In this document: one piece after another, positions 12,301 to 22,785 of the stretch | How the letters are laid out: each line of letters starts with the position of its first letter | How positions within the stretch are numbered: position 1 is the stretch's first letter | NCBI GenBank assembly: GCA_036674765.1 | Contig: JARVKI010000007.1 | Coordinates: forward strand, 248,001 to 312,000 | Length of the DNA stretch: 64,000 nt | Direction of reading: 5' to 3' | Origin: Seiridium cupressi | Lineage: Eukaryota > Ascomycota > Sordariomycetes > Amphisphaeriales > Sporocadaceae | Notes under the pieces: model-generated | Seen by the model: the letters and a program-made list of their open reading frames with translations, nothing else | What the model was told of the DNA's origin: nothing | The model's database searches: none | Program-made: the position numbers and the translations under genes

Positions 12301-12484
12301 ATAATCTGTTGCCCTGTACAGACCCTAAATGCGCAGCCTCATCTCCCTTGTTACCAGACAAACTTGAAGCACCATCGTTTACGCCTGTAACCTAATCATT
12401 CCTCGCCCAAATCTCACGTCGAAACTCCTCGCAAAAATACTTCAACCCAAGAAAAGAAATCGAAAGAAACCACACTCTCGGAGC
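9309..12484. other. 3.2 kb region without a supported gene
   Basis: Contains a poly-T tract, a 256-codon plus-strand frame at 9721-10491 and several shorter frames. None shows a domain, signal peptide or convincing splice structure, and the 256-codon frame is compositionally odd (many isolated Cys, His and Trp). It may include decayed sequence. I call no gene here. Confidence 0.4.
9700..9719. repeat. poly-T tract
   Basis: Ten T, one C, seven T, then CT: a simple homopolymer tract in noncoding DNA. Confidence 0.8.
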
Positions 12485-13121
12485 TTAGGCCTTCAACCAA
12501 CCGGGAATAGCCTCACACTCGGCAACACACTCGGCCTCGGCCGTTGGATTGCCTGGGAATTGGCACCCAACGGTGGTGCACTATCTAGGTGATCAGCCAG
12601 AAAGATAGTTGAAATTCTTTAAACCAGGGGAGAACTTACGAATTCCTCGCTCAACGGCGCAGGGCTTCGCTTCAACCAGCCAGGGATGGCAATGCACTGT
12701 TGGACGCACTGGGCCTCCGCAGTCGGGTCGCCAGGAAATTGGCAGCCAACAGTGGTGCACTACACATTCAGTCAGCGTCGCGATTCCTATGAGGGGATGG
12801 TACAACCAGAGCGGGCACTCACGAACTCCTCGCTTAGAGGTTCAGGCGCACGCTTCAGCGAGCCCGGGATAGCCTCGCATTGAGCAACACACTGCGCCTG
12901 GGCAGCGGCGTCTCCTGGGAAATAGCATCCAACTGTCTCACACTTTCGACCTCGTTAGTGAACATCCTGATGTGGACGCATTGGGCGAAGCAACCACGTA
13001 CGAATTCCTTGGAAAGTGGCTCTGGGCTTCGTTTCAGATTGCCTGGAATGCTTTCACAGACTTTGACACATTGTGCCTGAGCTGCAGCATCGCCAGGAAA
13101 ACTGCAACTGACAGTGTTGCA
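12485..13121 (-). repeat. four tandem exon-plus-intron repeats
   Basis: Each unit consists of a 120-nt exon (96 nt in the last) plus a 59-63 nt intron, giving a period near 180 nt. The exons are strongly similar to one another, the introns much less so. All boundaries fall at the same codon, between PLSxEF and the first Cys, which is the signature of whole-exon duplication. Confidence 0.8.
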
Positions 13122-13249
13122 CTACATACATGTAAGTAGTGAGAACATCACAAAAAGTACTTTGATCTTACGAATTTGGCGCTCAAAGGCATAGGATTGG
13201 CGAGAGCCGTAGCTGCGAAGATGGCAGCGGAGAAGGCGAGTACCTGCAT
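12485..13249 (-). CDS. secreted four-repeat precursor with Lys-Arg sites (177 aa, one repeat per exon)
   Basis: Five exons, all phase 0: 13249-13172, 13121-13002, 12942-12823, 12759-12640 and 12580-12485, with GT-AG introns of 50, 59, 63 and 59 nt. Exon 1 (26 codons) is a signal peptide plus a half-unit ending PMPLSAKF. Exons 2, 3 and 4 are each exactly 40 codons and exon 5 is 31 codons plus stop; each encodes C-x4-C-x11-C-x3-C, for example CTTVGCQFPGDPTAEAQC, followed by AIPGWLKR or similar. Each full unit then reads SPEPLSKEF, APEPLSEEF or SPAPLSEEF up to the next splice site. Lys-Arg pairs at residues 56-57, 96-97 and 136-137 fit cleavage by the Golgi protease Kex2, which would release near-identical 40-residue four-Cys peptides. 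No member of this family is known to me; function unknown. It resembles the broad class of Kex2-processed repeat precursors (KEPs), some of which feed RiPP pathways, but no UstY-like (DUF3328) gene is nearby. Confidence 0.85.
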
Positions 13250-14138
13250 TTTGGCCTGATATGAGCGATCTGAGGAAGAAGAAGAAGCTACAAAGTTCAA
13301 CTATCGTCAAAGAGTTGCAATGATAAATTTTCGGCTTTGCTCCGTCAGTGACAACTCGCGTGTGAATGGCAGTCCTTAGACGAGGTAGCGAAGATCCGAT
13401 CACGCAAAGATACCGGGGGAGTCTAATGAACGTCCCAGAAGGCCGAGGGTTCGAAATATATACTCATGGCCTCGAGGCCCTCGTTGACTTGACGGTAGCA
13501 CCGGACAACTTCTTTTCTCGACGGGTGCTTGACTTGAATCGTGCACTGTAGGATGCGCAGTAAGCAGCAGTTTTACACAATCGCAGCGTTACAGTGTCTT
13601 ACGTCCGTTTCTGTAGCGGCAAAAGGATCACCGACAACCGATGGCGCCGACTGAGACATCGGTGCACAACGCCCCCAGATCAGACATTGTGCAGTAAGCT
13701 GATTGAGGATCGGCAGAGCGATGGCAGTGTTGGTGATGGTGTTTCGCAAGGAGCTCGGTGGTTTCCGCGGTGGTCTAGTGCTAGCGGCCTTCCTAAAGCC
13801 GGGGCCGCCGCTCGAACACAGCCAATCCTGGGTGGCCGCAATTGTCTTACTACGACAACAAACCTCATCCATTTCCGCACATCTCATCCTCATACTACTT
13901 TCTTCACTGCTCCAATAGCCCAACAAGAATAACTTCGTGTGTATCATTATTTGACTGGCCTATCGGGCAACGCAAGGGAGCCGAACCCCTGAATCTCGAG
14001 GCCCACATCATTCGAATAGGCAGCAGCGCACCCAGTTGTCCAAAGTCCCATCGCTTATTGCGCGGCTCTGGTCACTTCTAGTGACTTAAGTTTGTCAGAG
14101 TTTTCTCATGAGCCAGCTCCTCACCATTCCTCACCAAG
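13250..14138. other. intergenic region between divergent genes
   Basis: Shared upstream region of the repeat-precursor gene (minus) and the F-box gene (plus). Just before the precursor ATG the sense strand is pyrimidine-rich (CTTCTTCTTC), typical of fungal 5' leaders. Frames at 13573-13947 overlap on both strands without domains. Nothing else supported. Confidence 0.45.
13457..13462 (-). promoter_or_regulatory. TATA-like element of the repeat-precursor gene
   Basis: TATATA about 210 bases upstream of the ATG at 13249. Sequence match only. Confidence 0.25.
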
Positions 14139-15680
14139 ATGAATATACTCGATCTTCCTCCGGAGCTGCTCGGCCGCGTCATCGAGTTCTCAATGCCCCT
14201 AGACTTCGAGCATCTCATGATGACATGCCGGGCTGTGTACGCATGCGGTAGATCTAGGATTGCTCTACACAATGCACGTAAGAGAGAATGGGCCAAAATA
14301 GACATCGACATTGACGAGAATGCGTCGGCAGTACTGGAGTGTCTCCACAAGATGATGAAGGATCCCATCGTAGCTGGGTATGTCGAAGATGCAGACTTCC
14401 GGGGTAACCGTATTGGGTTTTCGCCGTCCGCTGAGGAGTCCCTCCAAACGGAAACAGCCCCCTTCCGTGTGGAAACAGCTTCCATCGAGGACATGGAAGG
14501 CTTCCTCGACCAACGGCTATATTCGCACGACACTGGCCTACCCGCGTCTCTCTGGAATGCCGGGTTCATCAAAGAGTGCCTCCAGCAGGCGGATAATGAA
14601 CTATTGCCGGTTTGGTCATTCATGTTCTTACTGTCACAGCTGAAAAATATCAAGAGCCTGACACTTCCACGTTCATGGGATAATGCTTTCGTGCCTGACT
14701 ATCGCCATGAAGAATCGGCCCAGCGGCGCTTCCTTGAGTCAATCATGCGACTAAGCAATCAGACCAGACCTCATTCGCCTTGGGCACGGCTCAAAACACT
14801 TCGACTACTTGGTTTGGTCGACTATGATACACGCATCGGGCTCTCTACGTTAGCACCATTCCTAGCTATGAAGGGGCTGCAGGAACTTTACGCGACTAGC
14901 CTCGTGGCAGTCGATGACGGTTACACCGGAATCCCTTTCACATGGCTGTACCCCGATCTAAAGTCGTCCCTCCAAAGAGTAGAATTAGTGAGCTGCTGCA
15001 TGGACGCACAGTCAGTATCGAGCCTCGTAGCTAACACTCCTCTATTACGGGTTTTCAGATACAGCCAGCAGACGAAATGGCATGGGTGCGAACACGACTG
15101 GAACCCAGCAAATTTCGTCGCTGCACTAGGCAGACATTGCGGCCATCATCTTACCGACCTTGCCATCACCATTGATGAAGTATATGGTGATATCATTAAC
15201 GGCGTTACCTCGCTGAGGGAGTTCACTTGCCTTGAGCGCGTAGAGCTAGAGTTGGCCATCTTCGCAGGTCCTTCCCTCGAGTCCGGCGAACGGAAAGGCA
15301 TGGAAGAAAACCCGCCTGCTACTGGTTACAAGTTATGGGAAACTCGGGATGTGCCAAAATTGGTCGAAATGCTGCCGGCGTCACTAAGGAGCCTCCGACT
15401 CTTTAACAACTGCATAGACAGAGACGAGTATATTGATGTCGCGCTTGCCTTGTTAAAAGACTTCTCGGCTGGTCGAGATTGGCTTCTGTCGAATCTCGAA
15501 GAAATCTCATACCGGCAAAGGCTCGTTTCCGGACCAGAGCCTGTAGAGCTCGAAGGCCTGCACACTGTCAAGAAGCATGCCGAGGCTATTGGGGCAGAAT
15601 ATCTGGCCGGCGATTACATACAGCCCGTTTGGAAAAAAGCATTTGGCAACAAGCACGGTGTCCTCGCCAGCCCAGACTAA
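14139..15680 (+). CDS. F-box domain protein
   Basis: Single-exon protein of 513 residues. The N-terminus is an F-box: residues 2-40 read ILDLPPELLGRVIEF, then a hydrophobic and Cys-containing stretch (HLMMTCRAVYACG), the fold that binds Skp1 in SCF ubiquitin ligases. The remainder is long and Leu-rich, with repeated short motifs such as LKTLRLLGLVDY, LQRVELVSCCM and LRSLRLFNNCI. This pattern suits an irregular leucine-rich-repeat-like substrate-binding region, as in many fungal F-box proteins. The substrate cannot be inferred. The start is the first ATG, with CAAG just before it, and the F-box follows at once, so the N-terminus looks complete. Confidence 0.8.
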   Translation: MNILDLPPELLGRVIEFSMPLDFEHLMMTCRAVYACGRSRIALHNARKREWAKIDIDIDENASAVLECLHKMMKDPIVAGYVEDADFRGNRIGFSPSAEESLQTETAPFRVETASIEDMEGFLDQRLYSHDTGLPASLWNAGFIKECLQQADNELLPVWSFMFLLSQLKNIKSLTLPRSWDNAFVPDYRHEESAQRRFLESIMRLSNQTRPHSPWARLKTLRLLGLVDYDTRIGLSTLAPFLAMKGLQELYATSLVAVDDGYTGIPFTWLYPDLKSSLQRVELVSCCMDAQSVSSLVANTPLLRVFRYSQQTKWHGCEHDWNPANFVAALGRHCGHHLTDLAITIDEVYGDIINGVTSLREFTCLERVELELAIFAGPSLESGERKGMEENPPATGYKLWETRDVPKLVEMLPASLRSLRLFNNCIDRDEYIDVALALLKDFSAGRDWLLSNLEEISYRQRLVSGPEPVELEGLHTVKKHAEAIGAEYLAGDYIQPVWKKAFGNKHGVLASPD

Positions 15681-16141
15681 AATGTTGAATATATTCTCCT
15701 GAAGCTCGGAGAGATATACTTATTAGTAACAGACAAACTATCACAAAGTCACTTCAATTGAACGAAAAGCAGCGTCCGTGCGACAAGCCACACCACGCAA
15801 CTATGAATATGATGTCCATATTTTCAGGGCTGTAATTTCGATATCTGTATGCTTTGTTTATACCAAATATCTCTTTAAGTGTTTGCAGGCAAGCTAATCT
15901 TTTCTTTTGTTCGGCGGCGCAAAAGAGGGGCACCCTTCTTTATACGTCTACAGCAAAGGCTTTAGGTTGGTTAGCACGTAGGCTTATCCCCTCCTCATCC
16001 TCAAGGTCTATGGGACCTGACTGTCCCGAGTGTATACCTAGGACGTGTGGGTTCTCCTTTCCACTGAACTCGACTTCGTCACCTTCCATTGTCGACTACA
16101 TCCATAGATTTCCGCTGGTATCGTCTAATCAACCATTGAAG
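15681..16141. other. intergenic region
   Basis: Between the F-box gene and the Kre9-like gene, both on the plus strand. A frame begins at 15854 but reads through the start of the next gene without any domain; I regard it as chance. Confidence 0.45.
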
Positions 16142-16895
16142 ATGCCATCACTGGCAGCAGCCGTACTCGTACTGGGATATGTGTCCTGTAAGTACGAGAA
16201 GCCTTCTGGATTACAATTGTCTTCCCACTTTCTAAACACCAAAGGTCTGGAGTCTCGCTCTGGGTGGGTTAACCACTGGGTTTGAAATCGACTAGATTCC
16301 AGCCAGCAAGAATATTCTGTTCGTTTATGGCAAGAGCAAGAAGCTGACAGATCCCTTGTCAGCAGCTGTATTTGCTCAGACTCCGGGGTTTGACCCCATG
16401 AGCCAGCCCACCAACTGGCAGGATGTGCCGGCGGGAGAAATCTTCCAGATTACCTGGGACCCTACAAATTACAAAGGGACAGTGACACTCGAGCTTTTAG
16501 GCGGTGGAAGCCCGGCGACACTCCAAATACTGGGGAACATTGCACAGGGTGTTGATAATCAAAAGGGCCAGTATAATTGGCCTGTGCCTATAAGATCCGA
16601 TCAACTGGACACGTACGGCATTCGAATACTTCTCGAAGCGAACCCTTCGATCTTTCAATACTCATTCCCATTCCATATCCGTCCGTATACATCCCAGACG
16701 ACAAATCAAGCAACCATAAGTTCGGCGTCCCAAGTTGTATCTCAGACCACACCCACAACGACATCGCTGTCTGTCACCCAATCCGCAATACAGTCTAGCA
16801 CCCAGCCAGTGGCTCAGACAACAACGAAGCTTCCCGACAGGTGCAAAGTTCGCAGAAGATGGGCTCCGCCTGAGTTCGGGTATCCTACGTCCTAA
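16142..16895 (+). CDS. Kre9/Knh1-like secreted cell-wall protein (spliced, about 192 aa)
   Basis: Residues after the signal peptide match the fungal Kre9/Knh1 N-terminal Ig-like domain: the run around Trp-Gln-Asp-Val-Pro-Ala-Gly-Glu, then FQITWDPTNYKGTVTLELL, ANIA-like NIAQGVDN and YNWPVP, all conserved positions of that family of Ser/Thr-rich wall proteins. Behind it is a Ser/Thr/Gln-rich linker (about residues 120-175) suited to O-mannosylation. The likely start is 16142, giving a hydrophobic leader (PSLAAAVLVLGYVS), with exon 1 at 16142-16187, an intron at 16188-16362 (GTAAGT donor) and exon 2 at 16363-16895. The 175-nt intron is longer than its neighbours, so one more small exon is possible. 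No GPI-attachment tail is seen; the protein ends with a basic segment. Confidence 0.65.
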
Positions 16896-18622
16896 CTTCA
16901 TGCGGAAATCTGTTCTCTTAATGCTAGATGATGACAAGTGGAAGACGTTTTGCCTACTCGAAGGGGAATCAATGGACTAGTACCACATACTATGGACACT
17001 GAAGGGAGTTGTAGATGACGTCAGATATCGTAGCCTGGTCAGTCTTGCTGAAGTACCAGAGGTGGTGGAGGATTATCTTTTCAAATAGAGAGAAGAAGGA
17101 AAATCGCGACAGGAGAGGAAACAATCACATAATTTTATCGCTTACGATATTGTAGCAATGTCAACTTGGCTTTTCAATGCATGCTATGGTAAAGCGATCA
17201 CAAAGAAAGGGCCACGGCAGCATGGTGCAATAGGCTGCGGCTGTACTGTGACTAAATTAAAAGAAATGTATCCATAAACTTTTTGTCACACAATATTGCT
17301 CGGGTGGTCCTTATATTGCTGCATGTGCGACTACGTAGATCTTTGCCACATAAGTCAAGTCCATCCCTAGTTGCGACGACTTTAGGCATCCTCTCGAAGT
17401 TAAGCATGGCTTATTACAGATTTGTATCACAAGCAATACGTCCCACGGGACAAACCAGGCTCTCCGATCAAGCATGAAGTAGTTGGGTTGCAGATGTGTT
17501 GCCGGGGTTCAAGCGATAGGTGACATGACCTGTCACATCCGATCGAGATGCAAGATGTGTCATATATGATATTGCCGTTTGGTATGTGCGCGGCAGATAT
17601 TGAACAATGCCTGAACGGCGTGCTGGAAGATGAGGAGAAAAAAGAGAAACAAATTGATTGGTAGATCACAAGTCGAGTAATGGGGTGGACGTGGAACGTG
17701 CAATTCTACCCCGAGTATCCTTGACAGGGGCCGGATCGACGCAAGACACATATATTCTCTAAAAGACTCATTGCTGGCTGCAAACTTCCCCCATCGTATA
17801 CAAATACTTGATCTACCTCGATACAGAACTAGCTATCATCAAGTAGCTATCTCTGAACAGGGTCCAAACTTTGACTCAAATTCTATTCATGAACACCCTT
17901 CGAGTCGGCATGTCGCATCCTCCCAGGGAAGTGAATGCACATGGGGACTCTCGAGAGTAAGACCACCATCAAAAAGCCGGTACCACCCCATTACTTCGTG
18001 TTTTTGACCTGTGACCCATTCTAGGTTGCTTCGGACAGTCAAAGATGAGATTTCAAGTACGCGGGCCTACCGTTCGTCGCCGCCGCCACCGCCACAACGA
18101 ATGGTTACCTTCCACGAAGAATTGAATACGCTGGAATTGAAGAATAACAAGTCTGGGGAAGGAATAAGCAGGAACAATACTGGCGCCCGAGATCTTGTAG
18201 GAATTGGTTCTCAATTCGAAGGCATATAGTTCTCACTACTGCATAGTTTACTGGAGCCAAATTGACTCACATCGACGTTGTCAACAGAGCCTAAGAGAGA
18301 TTCGAAAGGGACGCAAGGAATCTGGTATGGATTCCGGGCGCAGGTATCCTAAACATGAGCGCATGATGGGTGCTCCACTACTCAAGCTCTATACTTGGAC
18401 ACTTAGAAAAATTACTTGGTGGTGATCGGAAAATGATCGAATTCTCTATGGTTATTTTCCAGATTCTTGTTGAAGATAGATTGAGCCTTTATCTCTGCCA
18501 CGCATATGCAAAATGGTATATCTTAAACGTCATAAATCGTCGGGCTTGTATGAGACTGGCTGCTTCATCATGGAGTGTAAATGTTATACTGTTCACAACA
18601 TCTTCTTTCTCTTTTCCAGTGG
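16896..18622. other. 1.7 kb region without a supported gene
   Basis: Short frames only, on both strands, with no domain, signal peptide or splice logic I can defend. A proline run is encoded near 18087 in a frame without other support. Confidence 0.4.
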
Positions 18623-19639
18623 CTACAGCACCAAGCATTCCGCCCAGCCCTGTTTGTCACCAGCAATCACTGCCCAACTCTTCGTGCTCAGGAGAAAGGG
18701 GATCTGAGCAGGTAAAGCAAGGTCTGACTGCTCCGTGCCAGCTTGACTCGCAGTGTCCTGCGCCGAGCCACCGTATTGCGACGAGCTACCAAGCACTATC
18801 TCAGCCCCTAAGATGTTGCTTGCCACATGAGTGGCATGGATTCCAGGAATGACAGAACCTGCTGCTTCTCCCGCATTCAGGGGAATCCGCCGACCTTTGT
18901 TCGGGCCCGGCTAATATCTTCGAAGCACTCGGGCTGAGATTTGGTGATAGCCCGCTGCTGGTCGCGCGCCTGCTGATGCAGCTGAAAAATCGACGACGCC
19001 ATGCGGTCAACCGTGCTGTCAGTCAAATTTGTGTCACGAGGAGTGCTCGGTATCCCAGATCTAATAGGGGTAGATGGATTTATAGATTGTGGGAGCCGAG
19101 ATACAGACGTTCGAGTGCGCAGGGTTAATTGATCAAGGACTCTGAAGACTTCCGCCTGTCCGATGAGGCTGGCTGACGTGGTGCCTTCGGCGATGTAGAA
19201 CTGGTGCGTAAATGGACTGCATTGACCACCGGGACTGCTGGTTTGCTATAATGCAGATTCGGCGATCTGGGATGCGGACGTATGTTCTCCATATATAGGC
19301 CACCGCTAATGTTGCGCTCGTGCGATGGCATGCCAGGTCGATGGCGGCGATTCTGCTGAAGCTGCGCCTCTGACTGCTTATTCACTTGTTTTGCATTTTC
19401 CAACTGCTTCGTGAGATGGGCCCAGTCCTTAGCATTCTTCCCTTGATGACTCTGCAGACGAATTTTACATGTTTTCTTTACCGCGTCAAGCGTCTGAAAG
19501 CGTTTGCTGATCCGCTCGTTGACCTCCGCCAGACGATCCCTTTCATTGCAATTTTGGCGTAGTCACTGTCCAGGAGTTGGGTTAAAGCTCGAGCTGTGGG
19601 CAAGCAGACTGTATGCCAGCCATTTGCTGACTCGGCCAT
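18623..19639 (-). pseudogene. frameshifted relic of a coiled-coil protein gene
   Basis: Read on the minus strand from an ATG at 19639 (MAESANGWHTVC), a coherent protein can be followed only by changing frame. Segment 1 ends in LLDSDYAKIA near 19545. Segment 2 begins NERDRLAEVNERISKRF and continues as a long Lys/Gln/Glu-rich coiled coil, then a Ser/Pro/Arg-rich part ending SSESLIN at 19125. Segment 3 runs from RTRTSVSRLPQ to FQLHQQARDQQRAITKSQP and KVGGF near 18885. Segment 4 continues PLNAGEAAGSVIPG to a stop at 18623. Three frame changes in about 1 kb suggest an inactivated gene; the second could instead be an intron with a poor donor (GTCCTT, about 19055-19127). The family is not recognised; the coiled coil is the only structural hint. 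Not a mobile-element protein that I know. Confidence 0.45.
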
Positions 19640-21618
19640 GGCTGCTTCAATACGAGCATTCGGTGCATATTACTGGCCAGTCGATACCTTGAATTTCGTC
19701 ATGTTCGAGCAACCCGATCCACGGGTTTAACTGAGGTGACCCTACCCGTTAGAGATGCGTAGTCGACGTGATATTATTCCTCCGAGGTGGCTCATTGTGC
19801 GGATACCTACACGCTCAAGAATCAGCGCCGGTGAAATTCATCCCCACATCTACCCACTGGTGCACCCCTTAGAGCGATCGGCATAAGACGTCGGCGGGGC
19901 CCAGTCTACGTCTTCCCCGAAACTACATAGTCTAGCGAGTAAACCATTAATACTGCGGGTCTCGGCATGTCAAATTTGTCTTTCTATTCTTTTAATGTGA
20001 TCTTTCCACAGCAAAAGGGATAATGCGAACCTGCTTCGAAATACGAATTGCTTATTTCGTATTTCTCAAGCTTCGTTGCGCATCGATACCGGGGATAATA
20101 GATAAGCTTTAATTAAGATAATAAGCTAATACATACCAATACCCCTGTACTGTACCGACTTATGGTTGACGCTCGACTTATTACAGTCTGTAGTGCTCTC
20201 TGCACAATAATTTCGAGAGGGAAGGTCGGGATGGCATCGGACAAAAATTACATTGCCGCAGTTTATTCGTAGAGTAACCAGGTATAAGTCAGAATTGATA
20301 TTTATTTTCGCGCAAACTTATTAAAGTACTGTTCATCATTGGTGCCAGCCTTTCAAGTATTCAAGTATCCTGATTTTCAAGTGGGTTTAAAACGAAATGC
20401 CTGTCTCCTTTAATTGGCCGGTTCGAAAAGTTGACTGCGACTTGACTCAGAATACGACGGACACCTAAAGCTAAAGGCAGGCCCTTGACTAGAGCGAACC
20501 ATGACATCATGTAAAACCGCGACCACAAGGTCATTCCTACATGTAGTCAGGTGCAGACACTTATATCAAAATATGTCAGAGCATTATACTGAAATAATTA
20601 AACACAATAAGCCATTACCGGTTGCAACGCTTGCTAACAGGGGGGCTGGATTTCCTGAAACCAACGTTTCGCCTTGCAGACTTTTTTGTTAGGAAAAACA
20701 GAAGTGGACAGTCATAGTCGGTCCTCGCGTATCTAAAAAGTGGTTTTCCATGTTCTGCTTCTACTAGTGTGTCTCGTCAAGGGTCATCATCCTAGAGTCT
20801 ATGACATTATTACAAATTGAATGAATACATGGCGGGTTCAGCTTAGGTATCGAAGCTGGGGTCTTTTTCCTTCAGCTCTCGACCCAAGACTTCCAACTAT
20901 ACGAGTTTCAATATGATAATGTACTCGCCATCTTCATCCCATTTGCAATTTACGAAGAGCATCGAAATTGATGATAGTAACGTTCCTCCCTAACCGACTC
21001 CAGCCTGGACTGATGAGACTTAACACTTTTTGACATAGCTATAATTTTATACTAAGCAATCTATAATCCAGTATATTTCATGTACTGTGTAATGTTCGTA
21101 ATATCGGAGAAAATAATTCTCTTTGCATACTGCATACTACCCCGCCCTGCTAATCACTCAACTACACTGCCCTGAACGATGAATTAGCCGTAATAGAGAG
21201 AGTAAACAGGTCAACGATAGCCACAACGACAGCGAAAGCCAGTGCGTTAACATTTCACATGGGTACATGCACCATCGAGGCCGCGAAATCGAATCGCTGA
21301 ACAGCCCCGAAGCACTGAAGCATTTCGTGATGGTAAGGAGTTATGACCTCTGAAACTCGAAAGATTATCTCATGGATCTTGACGCAATGTATCGAGAACA
21401 GAGAGGGAAATCCTCGACTTCAGGCGTCCAATCGGTGGGTTCTGTGACAGCCCACGTGCCAGTGTGGCACTTAGCTGAGAAGGCCTTTACTAAAGGCCGA
21501 GTACAAGGCTGGGTGAACTTGCACGAACAATGCGATGGAATTAACCACCTATGGCCTGCTGTGATCACGACTATTTGCCTAGGCCATTCCAGCATCACTC
21601 CGAGACCGCACGTGGAGC

Positions 21619-21658
21619 CGGTGTGGTGTGGTGTGGTGCGGTGTGGTGCGGTGTGGTA
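21619..21658. repeat. GTGTG/GTGCG microsatellite
   Basis: Imperfect tandem units of GGTGTGGTGTGGTGCG type over about 40 bases in noncoding DNA. Confidence 0.8.
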
Positions 21659-21777
21659 CACAGACACGAACAACGTAATTAAAAAAAAGTCTATCCGTAC
21701 ATGTAGATAGCACGGATCTAAGCGGACCAACCAGCCACACGCAAGGAGAAGCGCATCAACAACCCAAAAGCTGGCTC

Positions 21778-21799
21778 AGAGAGAGAGAGAGAGAGAGAG
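21778..21799. repeat. GA dinucleotide repeat
   Basis: About eleven AG units in a row in noncoding DNA. Confidence 0.9.
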
Positions 21800-22785
21800 T
21801 AGATCAAATATGTTCGAACAACGACAGACACATAGATCGTAGTTAGGAAGTTTTCGTCCGCTCGTTTGTGTGCCAAGCGCGGTGCGTAGATTCGAGTCAA
21901 GCAAACCCGTGCCAAGATGTTAAAGGGTGGCGTCGGATAGTAGTGGTAATGCTGTGGGGGACGCAGCGTGGCCACTATTTGCTTTTGACGACATGGGGCG
22001 TCTCGGACTTGGAGGCCTGCCTGGTAACCTGGCAATTGTTCCGGAGCTTTGACAGTGAATTATTCACGTGTGCTCTGATCGCCAGCCCGAAAACTACAAT
22101 TTTGAGAGCTGGCTTGTCACTATACCGACGGAGATCATGTTCTTCGAAGGGACACGCACCACGTAAGAGGTCACGGATTCACGGCGTGGTCAGCCTTCCT
22201 TGCTCGGTACCTGAAGAGGCAGCAGGGACTCGGCTTCTTAGTGACGGCAGCTGAGCAGAACGGGGGTAGGCGACCTGCCCCATCCTGGTCTAGGCCTCGC
22301 CGCTAACGAGCGTCTCTGTGCTGGCGCTGGCATTAGCACTGACGCTATCCGATGCAGTTCTCCCATGCTGGTCTGCAACGGTCATTAATAAGCTGCCGCG
22401 GACACGCTGACGCCCTTCCGCCGCGACTCAATGACAAAAGCCATTGCCTCTCCTGACCCCATACTAGCCGGCCGGTATTTGCTCTGACCATTGATGTTTT
22501 CCGAGATCGAAGCCGATTTCTTGTCCCGCAGAGCCAGCTCTTTGGTCTTGGAACAATTGCTGCCCCGTCGCCAGGCCAAAACTCACTTTGTCTCCGCTGC
22601 GATCCACGCACGGGAGGCCCGGGGCCCGGAGCTCTGTCCCTGATCACGGAGCGGAGAAGCTCCATCCTATCGGGGCCATATCGCCTTCGGAAGGAGAGAT
22701 ACTCGTCACTCAGGCCCTTGTTCGCGGATAGCTTGCTCGGCACATCAATACTACCCATTTCCTGGCGACGTATGCCAAAGCCTCA

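Larger units (their letters stand above)
19640..22785. other. gene-poor, AT-rich 3.1 kb region
   Basis: From about 19.9 to 21.2 kb the sequence is visibly AT-rich with frequent stops in all frames, as in decayed repeats, but I recognise no element. Two simple repeats lie near 21.6 and 21.8 kb. From 22.0 to 22.8 kb the base composition returns to normal, ahead of the bZIP gene. A minus-strand frame at 22345-22758 shows no domain. Confidence 0.45.

Noticed and set aside
13760..13850. tRNA-like stretch (GGTGGTCTAGTG... with a TTCCTAA loop)
   Set aside because: The anticodon-like hairpin is about eight bases too close to the 5' stem and the acceptor and T arms do not pair; not a functional tRNA.
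13960..14060. T-arm-like GGTTCGG on the minus strand
   Set aside because: No matching acceptor, D or anticodon arms at the right distances.
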